A DNA stretch of 64,000 nucleotides. Source: Phanerochaete sordida (lineage: Eukaryota > Basidiomycota > Agaricomycetes > Polyporales > Phanerochaetaceae). Each line of letters begins with the position of its first letter. The first letter of the stretch is position 1. Positions 12,935-24,273 of this stretch are shown in pieces. Both the position numbers and the translations under genes were made by a program. The notes beneath the pieces were generated by a model. That model ran no database searches, was not told the DNA's origin, and was given only the letters and a program-made list of their open reading frames with translations. The DNA lies in the NCBI GenBank assembly GCA_019973155.2, contig BPQB01000004.1, positions 186,001 to 250,000 of the forward strand, in the 5' to 3' direction.

Positions 12935-14753
12935 ATGCCGCATTTCGAGCATGACGACGTCGAGGAGGAGCAGAGGCATTTCGCGAGTGTAATTGCTACC
13001 TTCAATCAATACGCGTCGTACTCCGTAAGTACGAGCCGACGTCCACCGGGGTTCCCGAGCTGATGACGCGTATATACAGCTCTCCGCGAATAACCGCCGC
13101 CGGAAGGACATCTACAAGCTCCCGCGGGGCGACCAGGAGCTGCTGACGGCGATCGGGTACAAGACGAAGTTGCACGAGGTCGACGAGGCGATACTCGCCA
13201 ACGCCGAGTTCCTCAAGCAGATCGTCGCGAACCCCGAGATCTTCGGGCACGACCTCGCGCCCGAGGACGAGGGAGGCGCGTACGAGGAGCAGCAACAGGA
13301 CACCCAGGATCCGCGGACGCCGCACCGACATGGTATTTATGCACGCGTGCTCGCGCACGAGATAATTTGGACTGACTACTGTCCGATAGACGACGCGGGG
13401 CATACGCACACGCATGACCATGGCGGGCACTCGCACTCGCATGCCGCGCCAGGCGGACATGCGGCGCGCCATCCATCGGGCAAGTACAGGCCGACCGAAG
13501 GCGACATGGAGAAGCTGCGTAGTACGCTCAAGCAGTTTGTCCGCGACTGGAGCGCAGAGGTAGACAGCGAGGCCCTGCGGTCGCCGTCCAGGGGCTCACC
13601 GTTCTGACGTGCACAGGGGAAGGCCGAGCGCGACGTCTGCTACGAACCGATGAAGCAGGCGCTGCTCGCGCATTTCGCGGATGTGCCTGTGGAAGACAGG
13701 TGCGTGGGGACCGGTGCGTTTGTGTGCAGGGGTTGACGCACGCCAGGGGCAAGCTGCGCGTCCTCGTCCCTGGCGCCGGGCTGTGCCGGCTGGCATGGGA
13801 TGTTGCAAACCTTGGTAGGAGGATCCAATCTACTCGGAGGGGTTGGATGGCTGATCCGTCGTCTTTCACGGACCAGGATTCGCGTGCCAAGGCAACGAGT
13901 TTTCGCACTACATGCTCCTCGCTTCGTTCTTCATTCTGAACAGGTGCGCGCCACTGGGCTTCGCGTTCGCACACAACCGATTGATGTTCACAATGTTCAG
14001 GACTATGGAAGAGAACGAGCACACGATCTATCCATATGTGCACTCCTTCTCCAACATCCCGAATGGGGATGCTCTGCTACGACCCATCTCCTTCCCGGAC
14101 GTCTCTCCTGCCTCTCTGCCACCAGACTCCAACTTCTCGCTCGTAGCAGGTGAGCCAATGTGTAGCATACACGACGCACAAAGACCCTTACCTCGTGTTG
14201 ACAGGTGATTTCGAGGAGATCTACGGCCCAGACCAGTACGAAGAGGACGAGCCGCAAGCCGGCCAGTGGGACGCAATCATGACTTGTTTCTTCATTGACA
14301 CTGCGAGTTTTTCCCAGCCTTTGCTATACAGACACTCCTAACGAATATGCCGTAGGCCAAAAACATCGTGAACTACCTTCGCATCATTCACCGGAAACTC
14401 GCTCCTGGCGGTGTTTGGATTAATATAGGTACACTAACCTCACAACAACACTCCGTGGGGCACGGCTGTGTCTAATGCACGTCCACAGGACCATTGCTGT
14501 GGCATTGGGAGAACAACTCGTCGGGGGACACCTCGATAGAGCTGAGCCTGGAGGAGCTAAAAGCCCTCGCCCGTAAAATCGGTTTCGAGATCTCTGTACG
14601 TTAGAACTGCTTGATCGCTCATCGGTCCTGCGTGTCTCATTATTCTGGGCGCAGAACGAACGGACGATCGACACGACATACACGAACAACGCGCACAGCA
14701 TGCTCGGCTACGTCTACCACGCGGCCTTCTTCACGGCGACCAAGAAGGCATAG
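12935..14753 (+). CDS. CARNMT1: Carnosine N-methyltransferase-like protein (N2227/UPF0586 family)
   Basis: Predicted SAM-dependent methyltransferase, homologous in pattern to human CARNMT1 (carnosine to anserine; also reported to methylate protein His) and yeast YNL092W. The fungal substrate is unknown. The ATG at 12935 starts MPHFEHDDVEEEQRHFASV, with FNQYASYS joined to LSANNRRRKD over an intron at about 13025-13079. The SAM-binding strand and loop is LRVLVPGAGLCRLAWDVA (13752-13811), followed by CQGNEFSHYMLLASFF, AGDFEEIYG, WDAIMTCFFIDTAKNIVNY and GGVWINIGPLLWHWE. The end is FFTATKKA with stop at 14751-14753. About nine introns. A His-rich insertion of roughly 30 residues spans the intron at 13331-13389; it is described separately in the findings. 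Confidence 0.9.
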
Positions 14754-14879
14754 ACAGCAAGAGACCTATTGTATCGTCATTATATATGGTATATATCAAT
14801 TACAGTCGTAGCAGTGTCCGTCTCCGTCGTAGAAGCTCATTACAAGTAAATCCAAGCATAAACAAGTCGTATACAGCGC

Positions 14880-16871
14880 CTACGCCTTCTCGCTGGGGCT
14901 CTCCTGTGCGCGGCGAAGGACGTCCTGCTTCTCACGGCGGAGGCGCTCGCTCTCGCGTACGCCGAAGCCGGTGCGGAAGACCATCTGGACCTCCTCGAGC
15001 GAGAGCCCGGCGGTCTCGGGGAAGCACGCGGCGACGAAGACGCAGCCGAGGAGGCAGAGGCCGGCGTAGAAGCCGAACGCGCCGGCGGGCGTGATGCGGT
15101 CCATGAGCGAGAGGTACGTCGAGCCGATGAGCAGGTTCCCGGCCCAGTTGCAGAACGTCGCGAGCGAGGTGCCGATGCCGCGCACCTCGAGCCCGAAGAG
15201 CTCGCCCTGCTGCCACGGCACGTTCCCGAGCCCCGTCGCGTACGACGCGACGTAGAAGATCATCGCCACGAGCACGATCGCGGACCACGCCGTCGAGTAG
15301 TGCGCGCCGTCGACGAGGTTGCCGCCCGTGTGGCGCGTCAGGTCTGGCGCGGGGGGTCAGCGGCGCGTACGGCGTGGCGGGAGGCAGAGCTTACAGAAGA
15401 AGGAGATGCTGGCCAGCGTCAGGCCGACGACCATGCCCGGCGCTGAGTAGAGCATGATCTTGCGCCGGCCGATGATGTCGATGTACTTCAGCGCGAAGAG
15501 CGTGAAGATGAAGTTCGTGCCGGACACGATGAGGCCGACTGCGGTCGGCTGGTTGAAGCCAATCTCCTTGAAGAGCGTCGCGCTGTAGTACATGAGCGTG
15601 TTGAAGCCGCACAGCTGCTGGAACGCCTGCATGCCGCAGCCAATAACTATCGCGCAGTGTCAATCGAGCGAAAATTAGAGTGTGCAGGGGTACTCACTGA
15701 CTGCGCGGCGGTTCACTGGGTTCAAGAAGATCATGCCTACGCGCTGGAGGAAGGTGGTCGAGTTTGTGATCTCGATGCTTCTCCGGACGGCGGAGTGCAA
15801 CGCAGCGACCTTCAGCGAGATTTGCTGGGGCGTAGCAAGAGCGTAGATCTTCGTCATGACGCCCCTCGCGACGTCCATCTTGCCCTTGTGGATGAGGACA
15901 CGCGCTACAGAGGATCTTTCCGGTAAGCATAAAGCGACAGCGAAAAGGATACCACGCACGCGACTCCGGGAGGAAGAAGAGCATCACAAACTGGATCCCC
16001 GCGGGAAGCGCACCGAGACCGACCATCCACCGCCATCCTCCATGCATGTTCTCAAACGCGGCGCCGATACCGTACGCGATGACCTGTCCGCCGGTAATCA
16101 TGACGACATTGAGCACAACCATGCGGCCGCGCAGGCGCGTCGGCGAGAGCTCCTGTATGTACAGCGGCGCGATACACGACGCCAGGCCGACGCCGATGCC
16201 GATGAGGAACCTGCAGCCGATCTGCGCAAATCGCTGAGCGCACGGGCCAGGGAGAACGCGGGCGGGCGCACCATTGGCCAGACGGCGTGGCACACGGCCT
16301 GCCCTATAGCGCCGCCGATGAAGATGACGTCCGAGACGGCGAGCACCGGCTTGCGACCGACGTAGTCCGAGAGCATGCCTGCGACGAGGCCGCCGATGAG
16401 CGCGCCGAGCGTCGTTGCCGACGTGATGAGTTCCTGCGTGCGATGAGCGGGGGAAGCGTGGCACGCAAAGCGCGACGACGCACCTTCTGGCCTGACGAGA
16501 GCTCCGCGGGACCGAGATCTGAGCCGATGGTGACCAGCGCACCAGAGATTACACCCGTGTCATAACCTAGAGTCGCGCGTGAGGCGGGAGTGGGGTCGCT
16601 CAGCGGAGAAGGACGCACCGAAGAGAAGGCCGGAGATACTGGTGCAGGCCACGAGAATCCACACGAACCAGGTGATCTGGTCTTCGCCCTCTGCCTTGAC
16701 CGCAAGCTCAGAGATCTCGCCGGCTGCGTTGAGCTGCGCGATGTCTTCTGTGAGGAAGCTCCATGGGTCGTCAGCGGCTAGAACGGTCGCGTCGGGGGAC
16801 GCGCGTGCTCACTCGTCCTTGGACTCCTTGAGCTCGTCCGAGTCGCGGCGCGCGTCGAGGGACGGAGCCAT
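14880..16871 (-). CDS. Myo-inositol/sugar:H+ symporter (MFS, ITR-like)
   Basis: Twelve-helix major-facilitator sugar porter of the plasma membrane. Diagnostic blocks, in order: LLFGYDTGVISGALVTIGSD in helix 1; DYVGRKP between helices 2 and 3; ENMHGGWRWMVGLGALPAG; the sugar-porter PESPR-type motif interrupted by an intron near 15905-15960; QQLCGFNTLMYYSATLF in helix 7; and an IGRRK repeat of the loop motif. The run ELSPTRLRGRMVVLNVVMIT with GQVIAYGIGAAF is what I associate with fungal myo-inositol transporters (ITR1/2) rather than hexose transporters; substrate specificity remains inference. The most likely start is ATG 16871 (MAPSLDARRDSDELKES). The first intron junction, about 16755-16815, did not resolve cleanly. 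The stop is at 14880-14882. Confidence 0.88.
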
Positions 16872-17946
16872 GGTCGCGTGTGGGGAGTCTGGGGAGAAGA
16901 ACGGGGACAGAAGAAGCGGTCAGCGCGATTCTTGAGGCTTTGGGCTCTGGGGTAAGGCGCTGGACAAGGTCATGCGAGTGCCTGGCAGGAATTGAGTTTT
17001 TATTCGACCCATGGGGGACCCTCTGTTTTGCCGATCAAAATAGGCATGCGGACCGACGGCGCATCGTCCGCCATGGCCAGCTTCAACCTTTTTTCACCCC
17101 CGATCTGGCACAGTGATCTCGCGCGGACCCAAGGGCGCCCTTCGCGGGCCAACGTTCGCGGTGCGGAGGGCAATAACGAGGCTCGCAGGGTGCGGCGCGC
17201 GATAACGGACGCATGGGCAGAAGCCATGTGAAGATGCCTGTGGGAGCGGTCTTGTGCAAAGGCATTCCGCCTGCATGATCGAGTGACGTTCCGCCGGCGC
17301 CACGAAGCCTTCAGCCAACACAGCATCTCAACAGCATCGCTCTAAGCTCCTCGTCTCCGAAGATTCGGAGCCGTAATAAGGTCGAAAGCACTGGCAAACG
17401 CGGAAACCCGCCGTGATGACGAGAGCTCGAGGTACGTGATATTCTTCCAGCGGAAAAAAGGGCTTAGTGCGTGAGCTACGGCGCAGATACTGGGAGAACC
17501 TACATTCGTGCGGCAGGAGGAGGGCGGAGACATTCTACTCGGATGGTGATAATATGTGTGAGAGCGTGTGTTTGGGTCCGATTCCGGAGGGACGGGCAAG
17601 GTATCAAAGCAAAGTTCGGCGGCGAGACAGCTTGGATACGAGCACGGCGAAAGATACATGTAGTCAAAGCCGTGCAGCTCGCGATGGATAAATTCGTACA
17701 ACGCGAGATCAGCAGAGCTTTAGACCACCCTGACAATGTCAAGAGTCGGCGCGAACACAACATGAACGTTTGAACCGCCGTGACCGTGAGTCGTCTTTCG
17801 GCCTGTGGGCGTCAAAGGCACTGGCTTCCTTTCCGGGAAGCGCCACGTGCAGCCTGCAGACGCTCCGCAAGCGCGCCCACCTTCGTTCACCACGCCCGCC
17901 AACTACATACTCCCTTGCCCCCCACTCCCCTCCCTACTCCGTCGAA
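16872..17946. other. Long divergent spacer, no gene recognised
   Basis: About 1.07 kb between the inositol-transporter start and the ISY1 start. Open frames in it look random. A long, possibly nutrient-regulated transporter promoter would fit, but I see no specific operator. Confidence 0.4.
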
Positions 17947-19156
17947 ATGGTTTGGAGAGCTCACTGTCTACTGCACTCCACACTTCTGACACTGTCTCTG
18001 TAGGCTCGTAATGAGGAAAAGGCCCAGTCGATGCTCTACCGTTTCCGCGAAGCCCAGGCTGCCGAGCTCGGGCTGGGCACGCGCGCGGACCGCAGGCCGC
18101 GGATGGCGAGCGCATGCAAGAGCTTGCGCGAGTGCGAGCGGTGGCGCGGTGAAATTCTACGGGAGATCAGCCGGAAGGTGTCCAAGATCCAGGACGGTGC
18201 GCCCGGGCCATTACGTTGCTTTGGCACATGCTCAACGAGAGGCTGCAGCGGGTCTGACGGACTACGAGGTGCGTGACGTGAACGACGACATCAACAAGCT
18301 GCTGCGCGAGAAGCGGCACTGGGAAAACCAGATCGTCGCACTCGGCGGCGCGAACTACCGGCGGAATGTCGCGATGTTGGACGACGACGGGAAGGAGGTG
18401 CCAGGGACAAAGGGATACAAGTGCGCCGCGCGCCAGCTCTTCTTGTGATTGCTCTGACGCAGGAGGCATTGCCAGGTACTTCGGTCGTGCTAAGGACCTC
18501 CCGGGCGTGCGCGAGCTCTTCCAGAGCAAGAAGAAGGAGGAGGACGAAGAGAACCAGGCGCAGGCGTACTACAAGAAGTTCACGAACCAGGGGCCCGCGT
18601 ACTTTGGTGACCTAGACGAGGCGGACGGCTCGCTACTCGAGTTCGAGCAACGCGCCGAGGAGGAGGGTGCGTCTAGCCTTTCTATACCGTACCTACTTGC
18701 TCACAAAACTGATGATACGCAGAGTGGGAAGACGCCTACGCACACCTGCGAGACGCACTCGGCCTGCCAGAAGATGCCCCAACACCGAAGCTGCCGCGCC
18801 CCTCAACAACAGCCACGCTCACGATCACCGACACCGCGAACGGCGACGCGCCGCCAAAGCGGAAGGCGCCGTCGGACGACGCAGATGCAGACGTGGAGAT
18901 GGCAGCGGACGCAGGCACGGACGTCGCAAAGCGCGCGAAGACGGACGCGGCGCCGCCTGTGGCGAACGGGCAGAGCCCCGAGGAGCTCGTGCTGGCGCAC
19001 GCGCGCGCGACGGCGGCGTACATACCCTTCCTGTCGCCCGACCATCTCGTGCCGCCAAAGATGCCGACGCGCGAGGAGATGGAGCAGTTCTTGCTGGACC
19101 TCAGGAAAAAGGCCCTCGTGGAGGAGTACTTTGGCGAGGAGCAGGAGGCGGCCTGA
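17947..19156 (+). CDS. ISY1: Pre-mRNA splicing factor ISY1
   Basis: Component of the NineTeen complex/activated spliceosome. The diagnostic N terminus MARNEEKAQSMLYRFREAQA only appears if the start ATG (17947-17949) stands alone: the next base opens an intron GTTTGG..TAG (17950-18003) and coding resumes GCT CGT AAT at 18004. Conserved blocks follow: LRECERWRGEILREISRKVS, GLTDYEVRDVNDDINKLLRE, HWENQIVALGGANYRR and YFGRAKDLPGVRELFQ. The C-terminal third is acidic and low in complexity with a basic PPKRKAPSDD patch that looks like a nuclear localisation signal. The stop is at 19154-19156. The whole family block is intact. Confidence 0.95.
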
Positions 19157-19404
19157 ATGGCCTTTCTGCTTGTGTGTACTGTACGGATATCGATGCTTTG
19201 CTTTCTCCCTCTCCAAAACCTAAGTTAAGCAGATTCTATGTGTGCTGGATAACTCGAAAGACAGAAAAAGTGGTGACTGTACTGGACCGGTACGCCCAAA
19301 GTACGCCCGAGGCACAAATACAAGCAAGACCGGACCGCATTCTAGCTAGATACAGTAGAATAGTCGATAGCTCCAGAAGTCCGCATACATGTCGGGAACA
19401 ATCC

Positions 19405-20499
19405 TCATTCCGCAGCCTCCAGTGCAGCGACAAGGCCGTATGCTGCCGCTGCCGCTGCACCGCCGACCAGCAGCGTTGTGACGGCACCCCAGACGTAACC
19501 ACCGGCACCCTGGCCAGCAGCGCCAGTGATGCGAGCCTTGACAGCGCCGAAAACGAGAAGGACGATGCCGGTGACGATGCATGAATAGATCAGTGCTGTC
19601 CGCGCGCGGGCAACTGAATAGCTCGAGGTCAGCTCGCTGCGCCGCGGACGCAGTTCGGGAACACTCACCAAAGAAGTAGGGAAGCAGCGGGATCAGACCG
19701 CCGAGGAGGTAGCCCATGCCAATCGTGAATGCGGACACGTACATGCGCCGCGTCGTGACCTCCTCGAGGCCCTCGCCGAACTTGAGCAAAAACGCCGTGA
19801 GGCCGACGGACTTGCTCCACCTGAGCGCCTGTCCCTCCTCGACGCGGGTGCGGGACGAGCTGGCGTCGCTGCCCTCGCCGCCGGAGTCGATCTCGACGTC
19901 GCGGAGGTTGCGCGCGACGAGGCGGGACGTGTGCTCGTCGACGCCGACGGGCCCGAGCACGCCGTGCACCTCGCGCTCCATCTCGCCCTCGCAGCTCCGG
20001 AGCACGCGCGCGGCGGTCTGCTTCTGCAGGTAGCGGTAGTGGTCGCGCTCGGCCTGCGCGGCGAGGAAGCCGCCGATGCCCATCGAGATCGCGCCGGCGA
20101 CGAGCTCGGCGATGCCGCCGAGGATGACGAGCCGCGACTCGCCAAGCGAGGAGAGGCCCGCGGTAAGAGCGAAGGGCACGGTCAGCCCGTCGGAGAGGCC
20201 GATGACGCTGCGCCATGGCTGTCAGTGTGGCGTTCATAGGAAGCGTGGGGCGGCACGTACACGTCGCGGACAACGTCTGGGTCGACCAGCGTCCGCTCAT
20301 CCTCGTCCTTCAGGTCTTTGCAGCATACTCCGGATCGCCCGGGAATATGCCTGTCGCACTTGGCGGGAAGCGGAACCTGGTCAGCCACTGGTCCTTGCTC
20401 GCTGATGGACCAGACTGGTGGCTTTTTGCTGATGGTTGCGTCTGCAGCGCCGCGGTGTGGGAGAGGGACGGACGGGGCGGAAGCGGAGGAGCAAGACAT
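19405..20499 (-). CDS. CCC1: CCC1/VIT1-family vacuolar Fe/Mn transporter
   Basis: Exports cytosolic Fe(II)/Mn(II) into the vacuole. From ATG 20499 a Ser/Pro-rich tail leads to RDVIIGLSDGLTVPFALTAG, the first helix with the family's conserved Asp (split by an intron at about 20207-20262). Next is the VAGAISMGIGGFLAAQAERD helix with the Met and Gly-rich face, then the cytosolic helical loop rich in Glu (EGEMEREVHGV) that binds metal in VIT1. Helices 3-5 are FTIGMGYLLGGLIPLLPYFF, IYSCIVTGIVLLVFGAVKAR and WGAVTTLLVGGAAAAAAYGL. The end is LEAAE with stop at 19405. Two introns; 3' end converges on ISY1. Confidence 0.92.
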
Positions 20500-21379
20500 G
20501 GTACGTGGTCAAGAGTCGTTAGAAAGACGTGAGCGAGGAGATAATGGGTGAGGGGCGGGTAGAAGAGGTTGGCAGCGGTAGACGGGGAGTGGTGGGCGAC
20601 GGGGTCGCGGGAGGGAGGAGAAAGGAGAGGATGGCTGAACCTGACAAAGTATTGGCTGGGAAGACCACCCGCGTCCAAGCCACTTTCCACGTGACGCGTC
20701 TATATTGACCCTGGACCTTGCAGCCAATCGCTGTGCTCCAATCTCCACCTACCGAGTCGTCGGCCGTGTCCCCTTTTGGTATGTCATGACGACTCCTCTT
20801 CGGCACAGTTCTCGTCCTCTCTCTTACGTTCGCCAGCCCAACGCTTGCTGCTTTGCTACGTTTTGATCGCGCTTTAGAACAAAAGTCTTGAGCGACCTTC
20901 GGCTCCTTGTACGTGTCCTATCGGCGAACCAAAGTCAGACGTTTCTCCAGTCAGGAGCGAGAAAGTTGCCACCTAGAAGGTTAGCGCAGCGGGGAAAGCT
21001 AGGCACATTCCCGTGGTCTTCGACGTGTACACGATGCTCAGCGAAGTTGTTTCCGCTCTCGGGATACAAGGAACCCGCCCCGTACCGAGACTGCTGGTGG
21101 GAAGTGTCGGGGTAGTAAGCCGCTCGCGACCAGACGGCAGGCGGGGGCCTATCGGGTGCGTCGTCCGTGTCGTCCGCCCCGCAGAGTCCATCTATAGCAC
21201 ACCTTCGGGAACCTCGCTGTCGGGCTTCCTCTGGTACCCCTGTCGACCAGAGAAGGTTCCGTGCTTTCTCACGTCCGTCCGACGCATACCCTTGACGCCT
21301 ACGGCTCTTCCGTCTACGTCCTGCAGGCCACGCGCAACACATAAACCCTCGAGCAAATCCCGACCCTGTATCATCCACG
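20500..21379. promoter_or_regulatory. Divergent promoter region, CCC1 / membrane protein
   Basis: An 880-bp spacer between two outward-facing starts. It has a CCAAT at 20724-20728 just after a TATATT (20701-20706). No supported gene. GC content is lower than in the flanking coding sequence. Confidence 0.4.
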
Positions 21380-22382
21380 ATGCACAGCGACAGCTCACAA
21401 GAAGGGATCCCGCTCATGGTGCGGGACGAGTACGTGCACGACTTTCACCAGGGCGTCGCGCATGTGCATGCACAGCCATTCAAGCTCGAGGACGACCTGG
21501 ACGAGCTCGGCCCTGCCCCACGCCGGTCCTCGCGCTGGGCGATATTGCTCGCGCTCGCATGTGCCGTCACGGCCCTCAGCCTCGTATTCAACGCAGTCAC
21601 GTTCGTCCGAAGCACGAGTGCCCGCAGTAGCCGCGCTGCCGAGAAATTGGACACGAGCAAGCTCCGGCGGCCCAGTCTGTACCTAGGGCTTGAGCGTGTC
21701 CCGGAGTTGCTCCAGGAACACCAGAGCCCTGTATCTCACGACGAGCCGAGCTCAGCCCCGGCCGGCTGGCCCTCGAGAGTAGCCCGGGTGAACTCTGCGT
21801 ATCCTCAGCACGCCTTTCCGCAGGATGGATGGGTGGTTCTCACGGAGCAGGTATGCCGCAGTCCTTCGCATGTGTAAGCCACAATTGAAGGCTCGCGTCC
21901 GCTACAGGACCGCACAATCATGGACTTCGATGCCATAGCGGGCAAACCTGGGCAACGCTGCACACTGCGAGCCTTCTTCCCCACCCGCCGGGAGCTCCGC
22001 GACAAGCTGCTCACCATGGAACGCGACGATGGCGTGGCGCCAGACCCCGCAATACGCTTCACTGCGCGCACGCTCTCACCTCTCGACATCAGCGATGTAA
22101 CCTGGAATACTCGTCCCAGTGCAACTCGGCTCGTGGACATGCCTCTCACGCTGACTGCAGCGTTCGGACACAATCAGTCGACTGTCGCCTTCCCGTGCCC
22201 GACCAGTGGAACGCTCAGAGTGGAGGCGATGTGCATTGGTGGAGGGTGCAGGGTGGAGTACGACGCGTCGCCGGGTCTCGTCAACGTAGATCCACTGCTT
22301 GGTGCGTGAGCTGCTCTCCTACTCTGCTACTCTGGGCAGAATCTGACGTATCTGTGCAGGTATTCAGCTGATATACGTGTAA
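21380..22382 (+). CDS. Single-pass membrane protein with extracytosolic But2-like domain
   Basis: I do not know a characterised homologue. The ATG at 21380 starts an acidic cytosolic segment of about 50 residues, followed by one hydrophobic helix (WAILLALACAVTALSLVF, about residues 53-70) and a lumenal/extracellular part, suggesting type II topology. The ectodomain has KLRRPSLYLGLERVPEL, a pattern shared by a large set of Agaricomycete hypothetical proteins, then after the intron at about 21848-21909 a beta-rich stretch RTIMDFDAIAGKPGQRCTLR and SDVTWNTRPSATRLVDMP like the fungal But2 C-terminal domain. The frame reaches a TGA at 22307-22309, but GTGCGT at 22301 is a good donor; splicing to GTATTCAG near 22361 gives an end DPLLGIQLIYV at 22382, which I prefer. 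Confidence 0.7.
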
Positions 22383-22492
22383 TATCATTCCTAGGTCCTG
22401 CTGTCGTGGCGATGCCAGTTACACTTCGAGCAAAGCCAGATTTTTGACGGCCAGGGGCGTCTGGTGGCGCCAGCACGTGCTCCAACATTCAA

Positions 22493-22579
22493 GGGCACTT
22501 GGCACAGTGGTAGCGCGCACGCTTCGCATCTTCGAGATTCGCCTGCGTGAGGTCCAGGGTTCAATCCCCTGAGTGTCCA
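22493..22579 (+). tRNA. tRNA-Ala (anticodon CGC) with 15-nt intron
   Basis: The acceptor stem GGGCACT (22493-22499) pairs with AGTGTCC (22572-22578), including the G3-U70 wobble that is the alanine identity element; the discriminator is A (22579). The anticodon stem CACGC/GCGTG (22518-22522 / 22545-22549) encloses TT-CGC-A, a 15-nt intron (22529-22543) at the canonical 37/38 position, and T. The T arm CAGGG-TTCAATC-CCCTG is perfect. Box A TGGCACAGTGG and box B GGTTCAATCC are present. A T6 run at 22580-22585 terminates Pol III. The D stem has one A-C mismatch (22504/22514). CCA is not encoded, as expected in a nuclear gene. Confidence 0.93.
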
Positions 22580-22585
22580 TTTTTT
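22580..22585 (+). terminator. RNA polymerase III T-run
   Basis: Six consecutive T residues directly after the tRNA discriminator base. Confidence 0.8.
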
Positions 22586-24273
22586 GCTGCATTGGAGGTT
22601 GAGTAACGTTGAGTCCCGCGCATGGGCCCGGGAGGCTAGAGGCTGGAGGAGAATCGGAGATGAGTGTGCTCGGCAGCGGGTGGGTGCCCGAAGTACGCGG
22701 TGGTCATGTGCGCAAACGCGTTGCAGGAGAAGCCCAGGGCAGGGCTCCGGCGAAGGGACGTGCAGAGATGTTCGTCAGCTATAGCTGCCGTGCGCATGGC
22801 CGTCCGATCAGAGCAGCGATCTCGGGCCTGTACACCGGGATAATGAACGCGAGCGCACTGCGAGGGCTCCCCACTCTGGGTCTAGCGGAGAGGAAGCAAA
22901 TCAAACTGCACACAGAGGATTAGGCCATGTGTATGCCAAGGTGGGTCTTGCGCAGCATGTCGGGTCAGACTTACTGCCAACTAGCATTATACCGTACTAC
23001 AATATTCATGTTGGCAGAGGCATGGAAGCGAACGAGTCAAGTCGAATACGTGGGTTTACAGACCTCGTCGCGTGCTACTATGCCTGGCTTATCGGCCTTG
23101 CTGAGGCGTGAAAGCTCTGTTCAAAGTAGACGAAAATCGATGTGGCACTATGTGATGGGGCTGGTGGTATGAGACCAACCCGCCGCAAGCTGGGGCCGGT
23201 GCTCTCAATTGACCGGAAGACTCCGACGCCACAAAGATGGCGGGCTGACGGCGCGGGTGTGCGCTTTCGCAGCAGCTTTTTACGACCAGGACCTTGACCC
23301 AGGTCCCAGACTCGACGCCTGTGCTGACCTCCCACGGAGCGTGCTCGCCGGTGCTCGCCACTACCAGTACTGTCACATCGTGGGATGATTACGGCGCCAT
23401 GTCTGCAGACGCAGAACATGTCTGAAACAGTGTGCTAACATCTGTAGCCGCGCAATTCGAACCGCCTGTGACCCGATTATCGAATAGGTGATATCCTCCT
23501 TTGTACATTCCTCCATGGCACAATGGTAAGTACAGATTGACGACCGAAAACTCGGCCACAGCTTCAGACCGGTCAATTTTCGCATCCACAACCGTTCGAC
23601 CGGGTCGCTTAGGCGGTCTTGTCTCCGAGTCAGCTCGCAGCTCGCAGTTGCTGTGCCCTTCAGAAAGTTCGATGACGGCTACGTTAAGGTGCGTCCTTGC
23701 AGTAGTAACACGTCAATAGGCCCTCTGACAGCCTCAGAGAGCATCCCAGTCCATCTGGCACTCGTGCAGCAGTGGTATCTGGCAACGCATACGGCGTGGT
23801 GGCATAATACTTGTTTGCCGGAATTCGGTGGCTTGCACACACATCACAACAGATTTCGTGTGTGGGCCCACTCAAGCTCGGCAGGGTATGCCCTTCTCTT
23901 TTTTGAGAACCTCCGTCTACTCATGTTGTGGACAGTGAGCACATAATTCGCACACACACGCGCTTAGCAGTTTTTTTTCGTGTGAACTGTGAAGAGGCTC
24001 AAGCTATATCGCGGCAGTGGTTGGCCACTGCACCCGCATCCTACAGCGCCCTCCTCCGTCTTGCGATGGCCAAGTACGGAGCGCCCTCAAGAGGACATAT
24101 CGAAGACAATAACTCCCGCGCGCATGAGAAGGCACGAAAACAGAGTTCAAGGGCGCTGATACCTGTCAAAGGACATGTTGTCCTCTTCTCTCCGACCAGT
24201 TGCTCATAAATTTATTCCACGTCCTGATATAAGCCTCGGCCCATAGGGCCATGAAAACAACTCTCCCTCTTCG
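22586..24273. other. Gene-poor stretch downstream of the tRNA
   Basis: About 1.7 kb without a protein I can recognise. Open frames are short and lack consistent exon-intron signals. It marks the edge of the accessory region. I looked for terminal repeats and transposase motifs and found none. Confidence 0.4.

Noticed and set aside
23500..23540. A possible second tRNA (CCATGGCACAATGGTAAG, box A-like)
   Set aside because: No box B at the right distance and no pairing acceptor stem.
22580..24270. Possible retrotransposon fragment next to the tRNA gene
   Set aside because: I saw no reverse transcriptase, integrase or long terminal repeat motifs in any frame.
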